Of a stretch of DNA of 22,592 bases, positions 1-7,418 are shown piece after piece. The notes beneath the pieces are model-generated. The model made no database searches. It was not told where the DNA came from and saw only the letters and a list, made by a program, of their open reading frames with translations. Both the position numbers and the translations under genes were made by a program. Position 1 is the stretch's first letter. Each line of letters begins with the position of its first letter. This DNA is from Pseudomonadota bacterium (GTDB lineage: Bacteria > Pseudomonadota > Alphaproteobacteria > Rhodobacterales > Rhodobacteraceae). The stretch is from the NCBI GenBank assembly GCA_027592105.1, contig JAQCLA010000008.1:1-22592 (forward strand). The letters are read 5' to 3'.

Positions 1-136
1 CTTGGCCGATGAATTCGCGCGCCAAGGCTTGGATGCGCCGATGGTCGATATCTCGGGGGGTGACCAAGGTGGACGGCAACCGCGCGACGATGATCAGAGC
101 GCCGCAGATGATGGGCAAGATCGCGCCATCGGACAC
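1..136 (-). CDS. Start of an unrecognised leftward gene (partial)
   Basis: A leftward frame opens with GTG at 136-134 and stays open for 45 codons to the window edge; an in-frame TAA lies four codons upstream of that GTG. The codons are strongly GC-rich at the third position, as in neighbouring real genes. The predicted N-terminus begins VSDGAILPIICGALIIVARL, a hydrophobic stretch that could be a membrane anchor, followed by a charged segment. No clear Shine-Dalgarno sequence precedes the GTG. The rightward frame over the same bases (2-202) becomes rich in rare codons in its second half and looks like a shadow, although a short 3' end of a gene lying before flgD cannot be excluded. I do not recognise the family. 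The position divergent from flgD may suggest a flagellar-cluster gene, which is inference only. Confidence 0.45.
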   Translation of the reverse strand, partial: MSDGAILPIICGALIIVARLPSTLVTPRDIDHRRIQALAREFIGQ

Positions 137-215
137 CCCATAGTTTTAAACGCCAACGCAGCCCCAAGGGTTGCAGCAGTGGGACTTGATCTACGTCTTT
201 AGCGAGGAGAGCGAG

Positions 216-884
216 ATGGATATCGTTCAAAATACCCAAACCTTTGGCTCACGCAGCCAAAGCAACAGCGCGGCCAATGCTGCAGGTGCGATCAGCTCGG
301 ATTTCGAGACATTCTTGCGGCTTCTGACCACCCAGATGCAGAATCAAGACCCGCTCAACCCGATGGAATCGACCGAGTTTGCCAGCCAGCTTGCGCAATT
401 CTCAGCCGTGGAACAGCAGGTGCGCAGCAATGAATTGCTTGTAGGATTGCAGGCCGGTCTGCAAACGCTGGGCATGGGGCAGATCGGGTCGTGGATCGGG
501 ATGCAGGCGCGCGCCGAAATGCCCGTGAATTTCCAAGGTCAAAGCGTAACGCTGTCGGGCGCGCGCCATGTATTGGCCGACCGAATGGAATTGATCGTGC
601 GCGATGAGGCGGGCGAGGTGGTGCAACAGCTACCCATCGCGCTGAGCGATGATAGCTTTGCATGGAATGGCACCGGGGTAGATGGCCGCGCGCTGCCGCC
701 TGGGCTGTACAGCTTCTCGGTCCAGAATTGGTCTGGCGAAGAGATGATCGAGGAACGTGGCGCGATGGTCTACGGCACCATCCAAGAGGTCGCGATGGTC
801 GGCGAAGAAGTATGGCTATCGATGGAGGGTGGGGTAGGCATTCCCGCAGGTGATCTTTTGGGGTTGGGCCGGCCGGGGGGCTAA
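216..884 (+). CDS. flgD: Flagellar hook capping/scaffolding protein FlgD
   Basis: FlgD forms the cap on which hook subunits (FlgE) polymerise, outside the cell on the growing rod. The 222-residue product has the family's diagnostic N-terminal part: a Ser/Asn/Ala-rich disordered leader, then a segment reading FLRLLTTQMQNQDPLNPMES and the following TEFASQLAQFSAVEQQ (about residues 32-67). The C-terminal half is a beta-rich FlgD Tudor/FnIII-type region with the usual WNGTGVDGRALPPGLYSF pattern. ATG 216 is chosen because a good GAGGAGAG ribosome binding site lies just upstream; an in-frame ATG at 171 has none. The length fits the family. No other flagellar gene is fully inside the window, so the rest of the cluster probably lies to the left. 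It ends three bases from the convergent ubiB stop. Confidence 0.93.
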   Translation: MDIVQNTQTFGSRSQSNSAANAAGAISSDFETFLRLLTTQMQNQDPLNPMESTEFASQLAQFSAVEQQVRSNELLVGLQAGLQTLGMGQIGSWIGMQARAEMPVNFQGQSVTLSGARHVLADRMELIVRDEAGEVVQQLPIALSDDSFAWNGTGVDGRALPPGLYSFSVQNWSGEEMIEERGAMVYGTIQEVAMVGEEVWLSMEGGVGIPAGDLLGLGRPGG

Positions 885-887
885 GGC

Positions 888-2420
888 TCAGGTCAGATAG
901 GCCAAGATCGCAACCGCACCCGCCCCAAGGATCAACCCGGCGGCAGCGATCCCCACCCGTTCGGGCCAAGGGCTACGCCGTTCGATGCGCGGGGGGTTGG
1001 CCTGTGCCAAAAGCGCCTTTTCAGCCAAGCCAGGCAGGCGAGGGCCAAAGCGGGCTAGCACGCGCGCGGTTGCCACCAGATCGCGCAGCGCGGCCTTGGG
1101 GCCGATATTTTCGCGGATATATTCCTCGACCACGGGGCGGGCGACTGTCCAGATATTGATCTCGGGATCAAGCGAGCGGGCCACACCCTCGACCACCACC
1201 ATCGTGCGCTGCAGCAAGATCAGCTCGGTCCGCGTTTCCATGCCGAACCGTTCGGTCACCTCGAAGAGATAGGCCAAAAGCCGCGCCATCGAGATGCGGC
1301 TGGCATCCATGCCGAAGATCGGCTCGCCCACGGAACGGAGCGCTTGGGCAAACTCGTCGATATCGCGGTCGGCGGGCACATAGCCTGCTTCGAAATGCAC
1401 CTCGGCCACGCGGCGATAATCCTTGCGGATAAAGCCCATCAAGATCTCGGCATAAACACGGCGCGTGTACGAATCGAGCCGCCCCATGATCCCGAAATCC
1501 AGCGCCACCAGATCCCCATTGGGCGCGATCTTGAGGTTGCCGTGATGCATATCGGCGTGAAAAAACCCGTCGCGCAGCGCATGGCGCAAGAACATCTGCA
1601 ACACGCGTGCGCCCATCGCGCGGCGGTCGACACCATTGGCGTCGATGGTTTCCAGATCCGAAAGCGTTGTGCCCGTGACCCATCCCAGCGTCATCATTCG
1701 GCGCGAGGACAAGAACCATTCGACCTGTGGCACGACGAAACCGGCGTCATCCTTGGTATTGGCGTGAAACTCACCGCAGGCCGAGGCCTCAATCCGCAGG
1801 TCCAACTCCTGCATCACGACGCCTTCGAAATGTGTGATCACGTCGCGTGGCCGCAACCGGCGCGAGGCAGGCGAGAGTGTCTCGACGAACCACGCGATCA
1901 GGAAAAAGGCGTCGATATCCTTGCGAAAGGCACGCTCGATGCCGGGACGCAGGATCTTGACCGCGACTTCGCGCCCATCCCCCACCAGCCTCGCGCGATG
2001 CACCTGTGCGATGGAGGCGGCGGCAACAGGTTCCGAGAATTCCGAAAAAAGCGCGTCCAGTGGCTTTTCCATCTCTTGGGCTACGACGCGCTTGGCCTCG
2101 GCCAAGGGAAAGGGCGGCAGCTTGTCTTGCAAGACCTGCAATTGCAGCGCCATCTCGGCGCCCACCACATCGGGGCGGGTCGAAAGGATCTGGCCGAACT
2201 TGATATAGGCAGGGCCAAGGGCGGTTAGCGCGCGCGGCACGGGCGGCACGCTGGGATCACCGCGCAGGCCCAAGAATTTGAACGGCCAGCCCAAGACACG
2301 CGCGGCGACACGGATCGCGCGCGGCGCTTCGACCGCTTCAAGCACGGCACTCATCGCGCCTGTTCGCTCGAAGGTCGCGCCGGTGCGGATCAACCGCCAG
2401 ATGTTGTGGGGGCCCTTCAC
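888..2420 (-). CDS. ubiB: UbiB, ABC1/ADCK-type atypical kinase for ubiquinone synthesis
   Basis: UbiB is a membrane-bound atypical kinase/ATPase needed for aerobic ubiquinone synthesis, thought to help lipid precursors reach the Ubi enzymes. The 510-residue product shows the family landmarks: the KxGQ motif as KFGQ (about 74-77), the Ala-rich AAAS loop that replaces a normal glycine loop (133-136), the VAVK lysine (about 155), the catalytic stretch HADMHHGN (288-295) and the metal-binding DFG (308-310). The C-terminus ends in a hydrophobic helix, as usual for UbiB. The start is taken as GTG 2420, which lies one base after the ubiE stop, has GGAA upstream and gives the typical N-terminus VKGPHNIWRL. 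A TTG at 2453 would add 11 residues inside ubiE. The tight spacing indicates a ubiE-ubiB operon. Confidence 0.95.
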   Translation of the reverse strand: MKGPHNIWRLIRTGATFERTGAMSAVLEAVEAPRAIRVAARVLGWPFKFLGLRGDPSVPPVPRALTALGPAYIKFGQILSTRPDVVGAEMALQLQVLQDKLPPFPLAEAKRVVAQEMEKPLDALFSEFSEPVAAASIAQVHRARLVGDGREVAVKILRPGIERAFRKDIDAFFLIAWFVETLSPASRRLRPRDVITHFEGVVMQELDLRIEASACGEFHANTKDDAGFVVPQVEWFLSSRRMMTLGWVTGTTLSDLETIDANGVDRRAMGARVLQMFLRHALRDGFFHADMHHGNLKIAPNGDLVALDFGIMGRLDSYTRRVYAEILMGFIRKDYRRVAEVHFEAGYVPADRDIDEFAQALRSVGEPIFGMDASRISMARLLAYLFEVTERFGMETRTELILLQRTMVVVEGVARSLDPEINIWTVARPVVEEYIRENIGPKAALRDLVATARVLARFGPRLPGLAEKALLAQANPPRIERRSPWPERVGIAAAGLILGAGAVAILAYLT

Positions 2421-2421
2421 C

Positions 2422-3177
2422 TCAGATTTTCCAGCCCGAATGAAGGGCAGCAATCCCCATCGAGAGGTTGCGGAAACTCACCTGTTCAAAGCCTGCATCG
2501 CGGATCATCTGGGCGAAAGTTTCCTGATCGGGAAAGCGGCGGATCGATTCGACGAGGTATTGGTAGCTGTCGCGATCGCCCGCGATCAGCTGGCCCATGC
2601 GCGGGATCACATTGAAGGAATACAGATCGTAGAGCTTTTGTAGCCCGTCATTGGGCAATTGGCTGAATTCCAGCACCATCAGCCGCCCGCCGGGGCGCAG
2701 CACGCGAAACGCCTCGGAAAGCGCATCTGGAATGCGGGTCACGTTGCGGATGCCGAAACTGATCGTGTAGCGGTCAAATGTGTTGTCCTCAAAGGGCAGG
2801 GCCATCGCATCGCCCACGATCCAGTCGAGTTTTTCGGCCATTTGTGCCGCTTCGGCGCGCTTTTGCCCCTCGATCAACATGGATTCGGTCATGTCGAGCA
2901 CGGTGGCACTGGCACCCGGCGCGCGGCCCAGAAAGCGGAACGCCACATCGCCCGTGCCACCCGCCACATCGAGCAGGCGTTGGCCATCGCGCGGCACCAG
3001 CCAATCCATCAGGGCATCTTTCCAGACGCGGTGGATGCCCATGCTCATCACATCGTTCATGATATCGTATTTCGAGGCGACATTGGTGAAAACGCCATGG
3101 ACCATCCCGGCCTTGTCGTCCTCGGCCACATCCTTGAAGCCGAAATGGGTCGTGCGACCTGTGCTGTCCTCGGCCAT
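2422..3177 (-). CDS. ubiE: UbiE, SAM-dependent C-methyltransferase of ubiquinone/menaquinone synthesis
   Basis: UbiE adds the C-methyl group to the demethoxy-quinol intermediate of ubiquinone (and to demethylmenaquinone where present), using S-adenosylmethionine in the cytosol at the membrane face. The 251-residue product is a class I methyltransferase: motif I LLDVAGGTGDVAFR (about 68-81), acidic Asp95 at the end of beta 2 in VLDMTESM, GDAMALPF (122-129) and the UbiE-specific FGIRNV (141-146). ATG 3177 is preceded by AAGGA at good spacing, so the upstream in-frame Lys/Arg-rich extension is not used. It is the first gene of a leftward pair with ubiB and is divergent from fpg, the two starts lying 86 bases apart. 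Confidence 0.96.
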   Translation of the reverse strand: MAEDSTGRTTHFGFKDVAEDDKAGMVHGVFTNVASKYDIMNDVMSMGIHRVWKDALMDWLVPRDGQRLLDVAGGTGDVAFRFLGRAPGASATVLDMTESMLIEGQKRAEAAQMAEKLDWIVGDAMALPFEDNTFDRYTISFGIRNVTRIPDALSEAFRVLRPGGRLMVLEFSQLPNDGLQKLYDLYSFNVIPRMGQLIAGDRDSYQYLVESIRRFPDQETFAQMIRDAGFEQVSFRNLSMGIAALHSGWKI

Positions 3178-3263
3178 CGGGCTTGTCCTTTTTCTCGTCC
3201 GCTTCTTCTTATAGAGGCACATCAGCGCGTTACAACGCCACCCGTGATATAGGAAAGCCCGCT

Positions 3264-4130
3264 TTGCCCGAACTTCCAGAAGTCGAGACAGTCCGTCGCG
3301 GGCTTGCCCCCGTGTTGGAGGGTGCGCGCATCGCGCAAGCTTTGGTCAATCGCCCCGATCTGCGCTGGCCTTTTCCCGAAAACATGGCCGCGCGGCTGAC
3401 GGGGGCCAAGGTGACCGCGCTCAGGCGGCGGTCGAAATATATTCTGGCCGATCTGGATACAGGCGAGACCTTGATCGTGCACCTGGGCATGTCGGGGCGG
3501 ATGATTATCTCGGCCCCCGAGGGCGCGCGCGATATGCTGGCACAGTTTCACCATCTGCACCCGGCCCCCGAAAAACACGATCATGTGGTGATCGACACCG
3601 ATCAGGGCGCGCGCGTCACCTTCAACGATGCGCGCCGCTTTGGCACCATGGATTTATGCCCCACCGATGCGGTGGAACAGCATTGGCTGATCGCGGGTAT
3701 CGGCCCCGAACCTTTGAGCAACGCCTTTCACGCCGATCACCTGATCGCGGCGTTCAAGGGCAAGCGCAGCCCGGTCAAAACCGCGCTTCTCGATCAGCGG
3801 ATCGTGGCCGGGCTTGGCAATATCTATGTCTGCGAGGTGCTGCACCGTGCGGCCATCTCGCCTTTGCGCCATGCAGGCCGGATCGCCCCCGCGCGAGTCG
3901 CCGCAATGGTCCCCATCATCCGCGATGTGCTGTCCGAGGCGATCGAGGCGGGCGGCTCTTCCTTGCGCGACTACCGGCAGGCCGATGGTGAATTGGGATA
4001 TTTTCAACACAGCTTTCGCGCCTATGGCCGCGAGGCTGAGCCCTGCCAAACCCCGGATTGCCAAGGGATTATCCGCCGCGTCGTGCAATCGGGGCGGTCG
4101 AGCTTCTATTGCCCTGCCTGTCAAAGATAG
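3264..4130 (+). CDS. mutM: Formamidopyrimidine-DNA glycosylase (Fpg/MutM), TTG start
   Basis: Fpg removes oxidised purines such as 8-oxoguanine and nicks the abasic site in base excision repair. The start is TTG 3264: it is preceded by AGGAAA (3251-3256) and gives the mature N-terminus Pro-Glu-Leu-Pro-Glu, in which Pro2 is the Schiff-base nucleophile and Glu3 and Glu6 are conserved. Any upstream start would bury this essential proline. Other landmarks are Lys58 in RRRSKYIL, the helix-two-turn-helix segment around GLGNIYVCEVLHRA, and the C-terminal zinc finger with Cys261, Cys266, Cys283 and Cys286 plus Arg278. The 288-residue length is normal. The crotonase gene follows 75 bases downstream, an arrangement common in Rhodobacteraceae. 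Confidence 0.96.
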   Translation: MPELPEVETVRRGLAPVLEGARIAQALVNRPDLRWPFPENMAARLTGAKVTALRRRSKYILADLDTGETLIVHLGMSGRMIISAPEGARDMLAQFHHLHPAPEKHDHVVIDTDQGARVTFNDARRFGTMDLCPTDAVEQHWLIAGIGPEPLSNAFHADHLIAAFKGKRSPVKTALLDQRIVAGLGNIYVCEVLHRAAISPLRHAGRIAPARVAAMVPIIRDVLSEAIEAGGSSLRDYRQADGELGYFQHSFRAYGREAEPCQTPDCQGIIRRVVQSGRSSFYCPACQR

Positions 4131-4205
4131 CTTGAAACCACGGCTCATGGTGCTAACCCTCCGCCCCCAAGCCCCAGTGGCACCCATAGCCCGAGAGCCC
4201 GACCC

Positions 4206-4982
4206 ATGGCCTATGAGACCCTGATCGTCGACATCGAAGATCATATCGCGCTGATCAAGCTGAACCGTCCCGATGCACTCAACGCCCTCAACGCCACGCT
4301 GTTGGGTGAGTTGTCGGCAGCGCTCAAGGCGGCGGATGCCAATGACAAGGTGCGCTGCATCGTTTTGACCGGCAGCGAAAAGGCCTTTGCCGCCGGTGCC
4401 GATATCCGTGAGATGAGCGAGCAAAGCTTCGTCGATGTTTTCGCAAACGATATGTTCGGCCCCGATGCCGAGGATATGCTGCGCGTGCGCAAGCCCATCA
4501 TCGCCGCCGTTGCGGGCTATGCGCTGGGAGGTGGCTGTGAATTGGCGATGATGTGCGATTTCATCATTGCTGCCGATACCGCAAAATTCGGCCAGCCCGA
4601 AATCAATCTGGGCGTCATGGCCGGTATGGGCGGCTCGCAGCGTTTGACGCGATTCGTCGGTAAGTCGAAATCGATGGATATGCATCTGACCGGCCGTTTC
4701 ATGACCGCCGAAGAGGCCGAACGCTCGGGCCTTGTCAGCCGCGTTGTGCCCGCCAAGAAGCTGATGGAAGAGGCGATGGCAGCCGCCGCCAAGATCGCCG
4801 AGAAATCCATGCTGGCCGCCATGGCGGTGAAAGAGGCGGTCAACCGCAGCTATGAGACCACGCTGCGCGAAGGGCTGTTGTTCGAGCGTCGCCTGTTCCA
4901 CGGGCTGTTTGCGACCGAAGATCAGAAAGAGGGCATGGCCGCCTTTCTCGAAAAGCGCGAGCCGCAGTTCCGCGATAAGTAA
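4206..4982 (+). CDS. Enoyl-CoA hydratase (crotonase family)
   Basis: The product hydrates trans-2-enoyl-CoA to 3-hydroxyacyl-CoA in fatty-acid beta-oxidation; the exact chain-length preference cannot be read from sequence. The 258-residue protein is a full-length crotonase. The oxyanion-hole segments are AFAAGADIREM (about 60-70) and GYALGGGCELAMMCD (104-118). Both catalytic glutamates of classical short-chain enoyl-CoA hydratase are present: Glu112 in GGCELAM and Glu132 in FGQPEINLG, followed by GMGGSQRLTR. This argues against an isomerase or dehalogenase branch. The start ATG lies in the context GACCCATGG with only a weak ribosome binding site. It ends eight bases from the convergent SHMT-like gene. 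paaF or fadB1-like names are possible, so no symbol is given. Confidence 0.93.
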   Translation: MAYETLIVDIEDHIALIKLNRPDALNALNATLLGELSAALKAADANDKVRCIVLTGSEKAFAAGADIREMSEQSFVDVFANDMFGPDAEDMLRVRKPIIAAVAGYALGGGCELAMMCDFIIAADTAKFGQPEINLGVMAGMGGSQRLTRFVGKSKSMDMHLTGRFMTAEEAERSGLVSRVVPAKKLMEEAMAAAAKIAEKSMLAAMAVKEAVNRSYETTLREGLLFERRLFHGLFATEDQKEGMAAFLEKREPQFRDK

Positions 4983-4990
4983 CCCGCGCG

Positions 4991-6310
4991 TTACAGCATG
5001 TAATGCAGCCGGTCGAAACCGGCGCGGAATGCGGCGGTGCGCGGTGCCACCAGCGCCGGGTCGTTTGCAGCCAAGCCTTCGGCGATCAGATCGGCCAGAT
5101 GATCGACATCGCCCAGATCGACACCCCAGCGCACAAGCTCGGGGGTGCCGATGCGCAGCCCGTTCATCTCGCCCGGCATCTCTGCGATCGGAAGGCCGAT
5201 GCCGCAGGCCAGAAAACCTGCTGCATTGAGTCGCTTGGAGGCGGCATGCCCGCCACCGTAACCCGCCGCGCGCACAGCGAATTGATGGCTTTCGGTGGCG
5301 CCGCGCGCAGTTTCAAAGACCGGCACGCCGCGGGTCTTGAGGGCGGCCGCCAGCGCCTTGGAAACTGCGATCATCTTGGCCGCATAGGCCACGCCATATG
5401 CTTTCCAATCCAGCAAGGTGACGGCCAAGGCCGCTGATTTCGCCGCGTCGAAATTCGCGGTCATGCCGGGAAAGGCGATCTGGTCGAGCCGCTCGGCCAA
5501 TTCCGCGTCATTGGTCACGATCAACCCACTCGCAGGGCCGCCAAGGCTTTTGTAGGTGGACATCGTCATAAGATGCGCCCCCTCCGCCAGCGGGTCGGAC
5601 CATGCACGCCCGGCGATGATCCCGCATTGATGGGCGGCGTCGAACATCAGCTTGGCCCCGACATGATCGGCGATTTCGCGCACGGCGGCGACGGGATGTT
5701 CGAACAGGTTCAGCGATGTGCCCAAGGTGATCAGCTTTGGGCGCTCACGTTCTGCCAGCGTAGCGAGTGCGGCGACATCGACCGTGAAATCTTCGGCCGA
5801 GATCGGGGCCGGGATGGTGCGCAATCCGAAAACACCCGCGCAGCCCGCGATATGATGGGTCACATGGCCGCCTACAGTCGCGGGTGGCGCGATGATCGTG
5901 TCGCCGGGCCGACAGGTCGCCATAAAGGCGAAAAGATTGGCCAAAGCGCCCGATGGCACGCGGATCTCGGCATAGCTTGCACCAAAAACTTGGGCAGCAA
6001 GCTCGGCTGCGATGACCTCGATCTCTTCGATGGCTTCAAGCCCCATCTCGTATTTGTCGCCGGGATAGCCCAGCGAGGGGCGGCTGCCGATGCCCGAGGC
6101 CAGCATCGCCTCGGCGCGGGGGTTCATCACATTCGTCGCCGGATTGAGGTTGAAGCAGTCACGTTCATGGATCTGGCGATTCGTCGCGACCAAGGCGGTG
6201 ATCCGCGCCGCGACCGCCGCATCCGCGCTTTGCGCGGTTGTGGCCGCGATGGCTTGAACCCGCGCCTCGCAACCGGCGGGCACCCATCCGCGTGTGGCAA
6301 GCGTGGTCAT
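4991..6310 (-). CDS. Serine hydroxymethyltransferase-like PLP enzyme lacking canonical catalytic residues
   Basis: This 439-residue fold-type I PLP enzyme resembles GlyA (SHMT). Visible landmarks are the SLGYPGDKYEMG segment (79-90), GGHVTHH (147-153), DAAHQCG with PLP-binding Asp224 and His227, and the lysine motif STYKSLGGPASG with Lys254 as the likely PLP lysine. It departs from housekeeping GlyA where catalysis is read: the ASEN motif with the catalytic Glu is replaced by NPATN (57-60 region), RYYGG becomes KYEMG so the essential second Tyr is Glu, and HSGSQAN becomes VPSGALAN. A related beta-hydroxy amino acid aldolase or alpha-methylserine-type activity is possible. ATG 6310 is fixed by AGGAGA upstream. 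A frame extension to 6724 overlaps rpsT and is not real. The gene lies antiparallel between the crotonase and rpsT, which suggests insertion into an otherwise conserved order. Confidence 0.88.
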   Translation of the reverse strand: MTTLATRGWVPAGCEARVQAIAATTAQSADAAVAARITALVATNRQIHERDCFNLNPATNVMNPRAEAMLASGIGSRPSLGYPGDKYEMGLEAIEEIEVIAAELAAQVFGASYAEIRVPSGALANLFAFMATCRPGDTIIAPPATVGGHVTHHIAGCAGVFGLRTIPAPISAEDFTVDVAALATLAERERPKLITLGTSLNLFEHPVAAVREIADHVGAKLMFDAAHQCGIIAGRAWSDPLAEGAHLMTMSTYKSLGGPASGLIVTNDAELAERLDQIAFPGMTANFDAAKSAALAVTLLDWKAYGVAYAAKMIAVSKALAAALKTRGVPVFETARGATESHQFAVRAAGYGGGHAASKRLNAAGFLACGIGLPIAEMPGEMNGLRIGTPELVRWGVDLGDVDHLADLIAEGLAANDPALVAPRTAAFRAGFDRLHYML

Positions 6311-6561
6311 GATCGGCTTCTCCTGTATGCTTTGGCGATCTTGCGCCTTTCGCCGCGTAAGCTGCTGCATTGACAGTTCGACCGCAAGCGCCGCGGTAGC
6401 TTGTGCAACTCCGGGCTTTGCAATGGCGACAAAAGCATCTATGGACAGCCAGACATGCGTGTGAGGCCCGCCTTGGCCAGAGTCGCCCGGTTGCTGAACT
6501 GGGCTCGGGATCTCCCGCGCTATTGCATTTTTGAGATCCGACGAGACGAAAGAGAGACAGC

Positions 6562-6828
6562 ATGGCAAATTCGCCCCAGTCCAAAAAGCGCGCCCGCCAA
6601 GCCGAGCGCCGCACAATCGTGAATAAAGCGCGTCGTTCGCGTATCCGTACCTTCCTGCGTAAGGTCGAGGAAGCGATCGCCGGTGGCGATTACGCCGTGG
6701 CCGAAACCGCGCTGCGTGATGCACAGCCCGAATTGATGCGCGGCGTGACGAAAGGTGTTTTGCACAAGAACACCGTGTCGCGCAAAATCTCGCGTCTGTC
6801 GGCGCGTGTGAAGGCCCTCAAAGCCTGA
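6562..6828 (+). CDS. rpsT: 30S ribosomal protein S20
   Basis: S20 binds 16S rRNA early in 30S assembly. The 88-residue product is very basic and has the standard S20 opening MANSPQSKKRARQAERR, with the NKARRSRIRTFLRKVEEAI helix and the C-terminal HKNTVSRKISRLSARVKAL helix; length is exactly typical. A purine-rich AAAGAGAGA ribosome binding site precedes the ATG. The 251-base region between it and the divergent SHMT-like gene contains a TTGACA at 6370-6375, but I find no convincing -10 partner, so I do not call the promoter. A strong terminator follows at 6864-6896, so rpsT is probably its own transcription unit, separate from dnaA. Confidence 0.97.
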   Translation: MANSPQSKKRARQAERRTIVNKARRSRIRTFLRKVEEAIAGGDYAVAETALRDAQPELMRGVTKGVLHKNTVSRKISRLSARVKALKA

Positions 6829-6863
6829 AGATACGGCATACCATCCCGCTAGGGTTGTAAGTC

Positions 6864-6896
6864 AAAAAGCGCTCCGCATCGCGGGGCGCTTTTTTT
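6864..6896 (+). terminator. Rho-independent terminator of rpsT
   Basis: Arms AAAAAGCGCTCCGC (6864-6877) and GCGGGGCGCTTTTT (6881-6894) pair over 14 positions with one G-T wobble around the three-base loop ATC and run into seven Ts. It begins 35 bases after the rpsT stop. The A-run before the stem could also let it act weakly on the opposite strand. Confidence 0.9.
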
Positions 6897-6913
6897 CTGA
6901 GAAAAATTTTGTG

Positions 6914-7027
6914 GAGTCAGAAGCCGCTATCACCCTCCGGGAGATTCGAGTGCCAAAGAGTCTGGTGTCAAGTTCGAAGAGTCGTTGCAGCCGCCTTGCG
7001 CAATCCGCTAGCGTGTCGGAGTGATTC
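6914..7027. promoter_or_regulatory. Cluster of five GANTC (CcrM-type methylation) sites upstream of dnaA
   Basis: GANTC occurs at 6914-6918, 6943-6947, 6958-6962, 6979-6983 and 7023-7027. Five in 114 bases is about ten times the number expected by chance from equal base use (one per 256). In alphaproteobacteria GANTC is methylated by the cell-cycle methyltransferase CcrM, and methylation state in promoter DNA influences dnaA transcription in Caulobacter. A similar role here is inference. Confidence 0.55.
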
Positions 7028-7150
7028 AGCTGCTCTGGGGGGCGGGTCGAAGGGGAAGTAGATTGCTTGCGGTTGTCGGCTCGGCGTTGCGTCCGGCCAA
7101 CAGCACACATCGGCACTCAGTTCGATGTCGCTGGTAATCTGTATGGGTAG

Positions 7151-7173
7151 CATGTGGACGAGTGTCCCACATG
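7151..7173. repeat. Inverted repeat CATGTGG-N9-CCACATG
   Basis: Perfect 7-base arms at 7151-7157 and 7167-7173 surround ACGAGTGTC. Spacing and size fit a dimeric regulator operator, and the left arm overlaps a DnaA-box-like 9-mer. It lies about 245 bases before the dnaA start. No T-run follows, so it does not look like a terminator. The binding factor is unknown. Confidence 0.5.
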
Positions 7174-7340
7174 GTGTTCATGTTTATCCGCTTCGTACCG
7201 ACACCGAGCTGCCGACTTTCGTGTCATATTGGTAAAATTCAGTGTCTGGATCTGTTTTTGAACCGGGCATCATGTGTATGGCCGCCTGTCGGGCGTGGGA
7301 TGGAGATCTGGAAATAAACCGGCACCATCCGTGAAATCGC

Positions 7341-7390
7341 AATGCACCTGAGGGGGGTGCATTCGCTCCAATGGGCGCCGCAAGGCGTCT
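7341..7390 (+). promoter_or_regulatory. Two tandem hairpins in the dnaA 5' leader
   Basis: Hairpin 1 has perfect arms AATGCACC (7341-7348) and GGTGCATT (7356-7363) with loop TGAGGGG. Hairpin 2 pairs GGGCGCC (7373-7379) with GGCGTCT (7384-7390), including two G-T wobbles, around a GNRA tetraloop GCAA. They end 14 bases before the GAGG ribosome binding site at 7404-7407. Hairpin 1 could alternatively act at DNA level as an operator. Whether they lie inside the transcript depends on the unmapped dnaA start site. Confidence 0.5.
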
Positions 7391-7418
7391 GAGAATAAGA
7401 AACGAGGATGGGACGATA

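Larger units (their letters stand above)
6897..7418. other. Non-coding control region before dnaA (possible regulatory or origin-linked DNA)
   Basis: No credible gene lies here; the short frames have poor codon use. Its left part holds five GANTC sites (6914-7027). The middle holds the inverted repeat 7151-7173, with weak DnaA-box-like 9-mers TGTGGACGA (7153-7161) and TTATCCGCT (7184-7192), each two mismatches from the consensus TTATCCACA or its complement. The right part holds two hairpins next to the dnaA start. The AT content is not clearly raised enough to call an unwinding element and there is no cluster of good DnaA boxes, so I do not call oriC. No promoter matched both boxes well. Confidence 0.6.

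Noticed and set aside
3654..4901. Long leftward open frame antisense to mutM and the crotonase
   Set aside because: Covers two well-identified genes on the other strand and has shadow-like composition.
4979..4998. Short inverted repeat GTAAC/GTTAC between convergent crotonase and SHMT-like stops
   Set aside because: Five-base arms with no T-run are within chance expectation.
6370..6402. TTGACA at 6370-6375 as the rpsT promoter
   Set aside because: No acceptable -10 box at 16-18 bases; nearest candidates are poor or wrongly spaced.
6311..6724. N-terminal extension of the SHMT-like protein by 138 residues
   Set aside because: It would overlap rpsT, is Arg-rich and unlike SHMT, and ATG 6310 has a strong AGGAGA site.
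6862..7116. Small leftward frame in the dnaA upstream region
   Set aside because: Begins in low-complexity sequence, runs through the rpsT terminator and shows no coding-like codon use.
6897..7418. Chromosomal origin oriC before dnaA
   Set aside because: Only two weak DnaA-box-like 9-mers and no clear AT-rich unwinding element; in many alphaproteobacteria the origin is not at dnaA. GC skew over the whole chromosome would decide.
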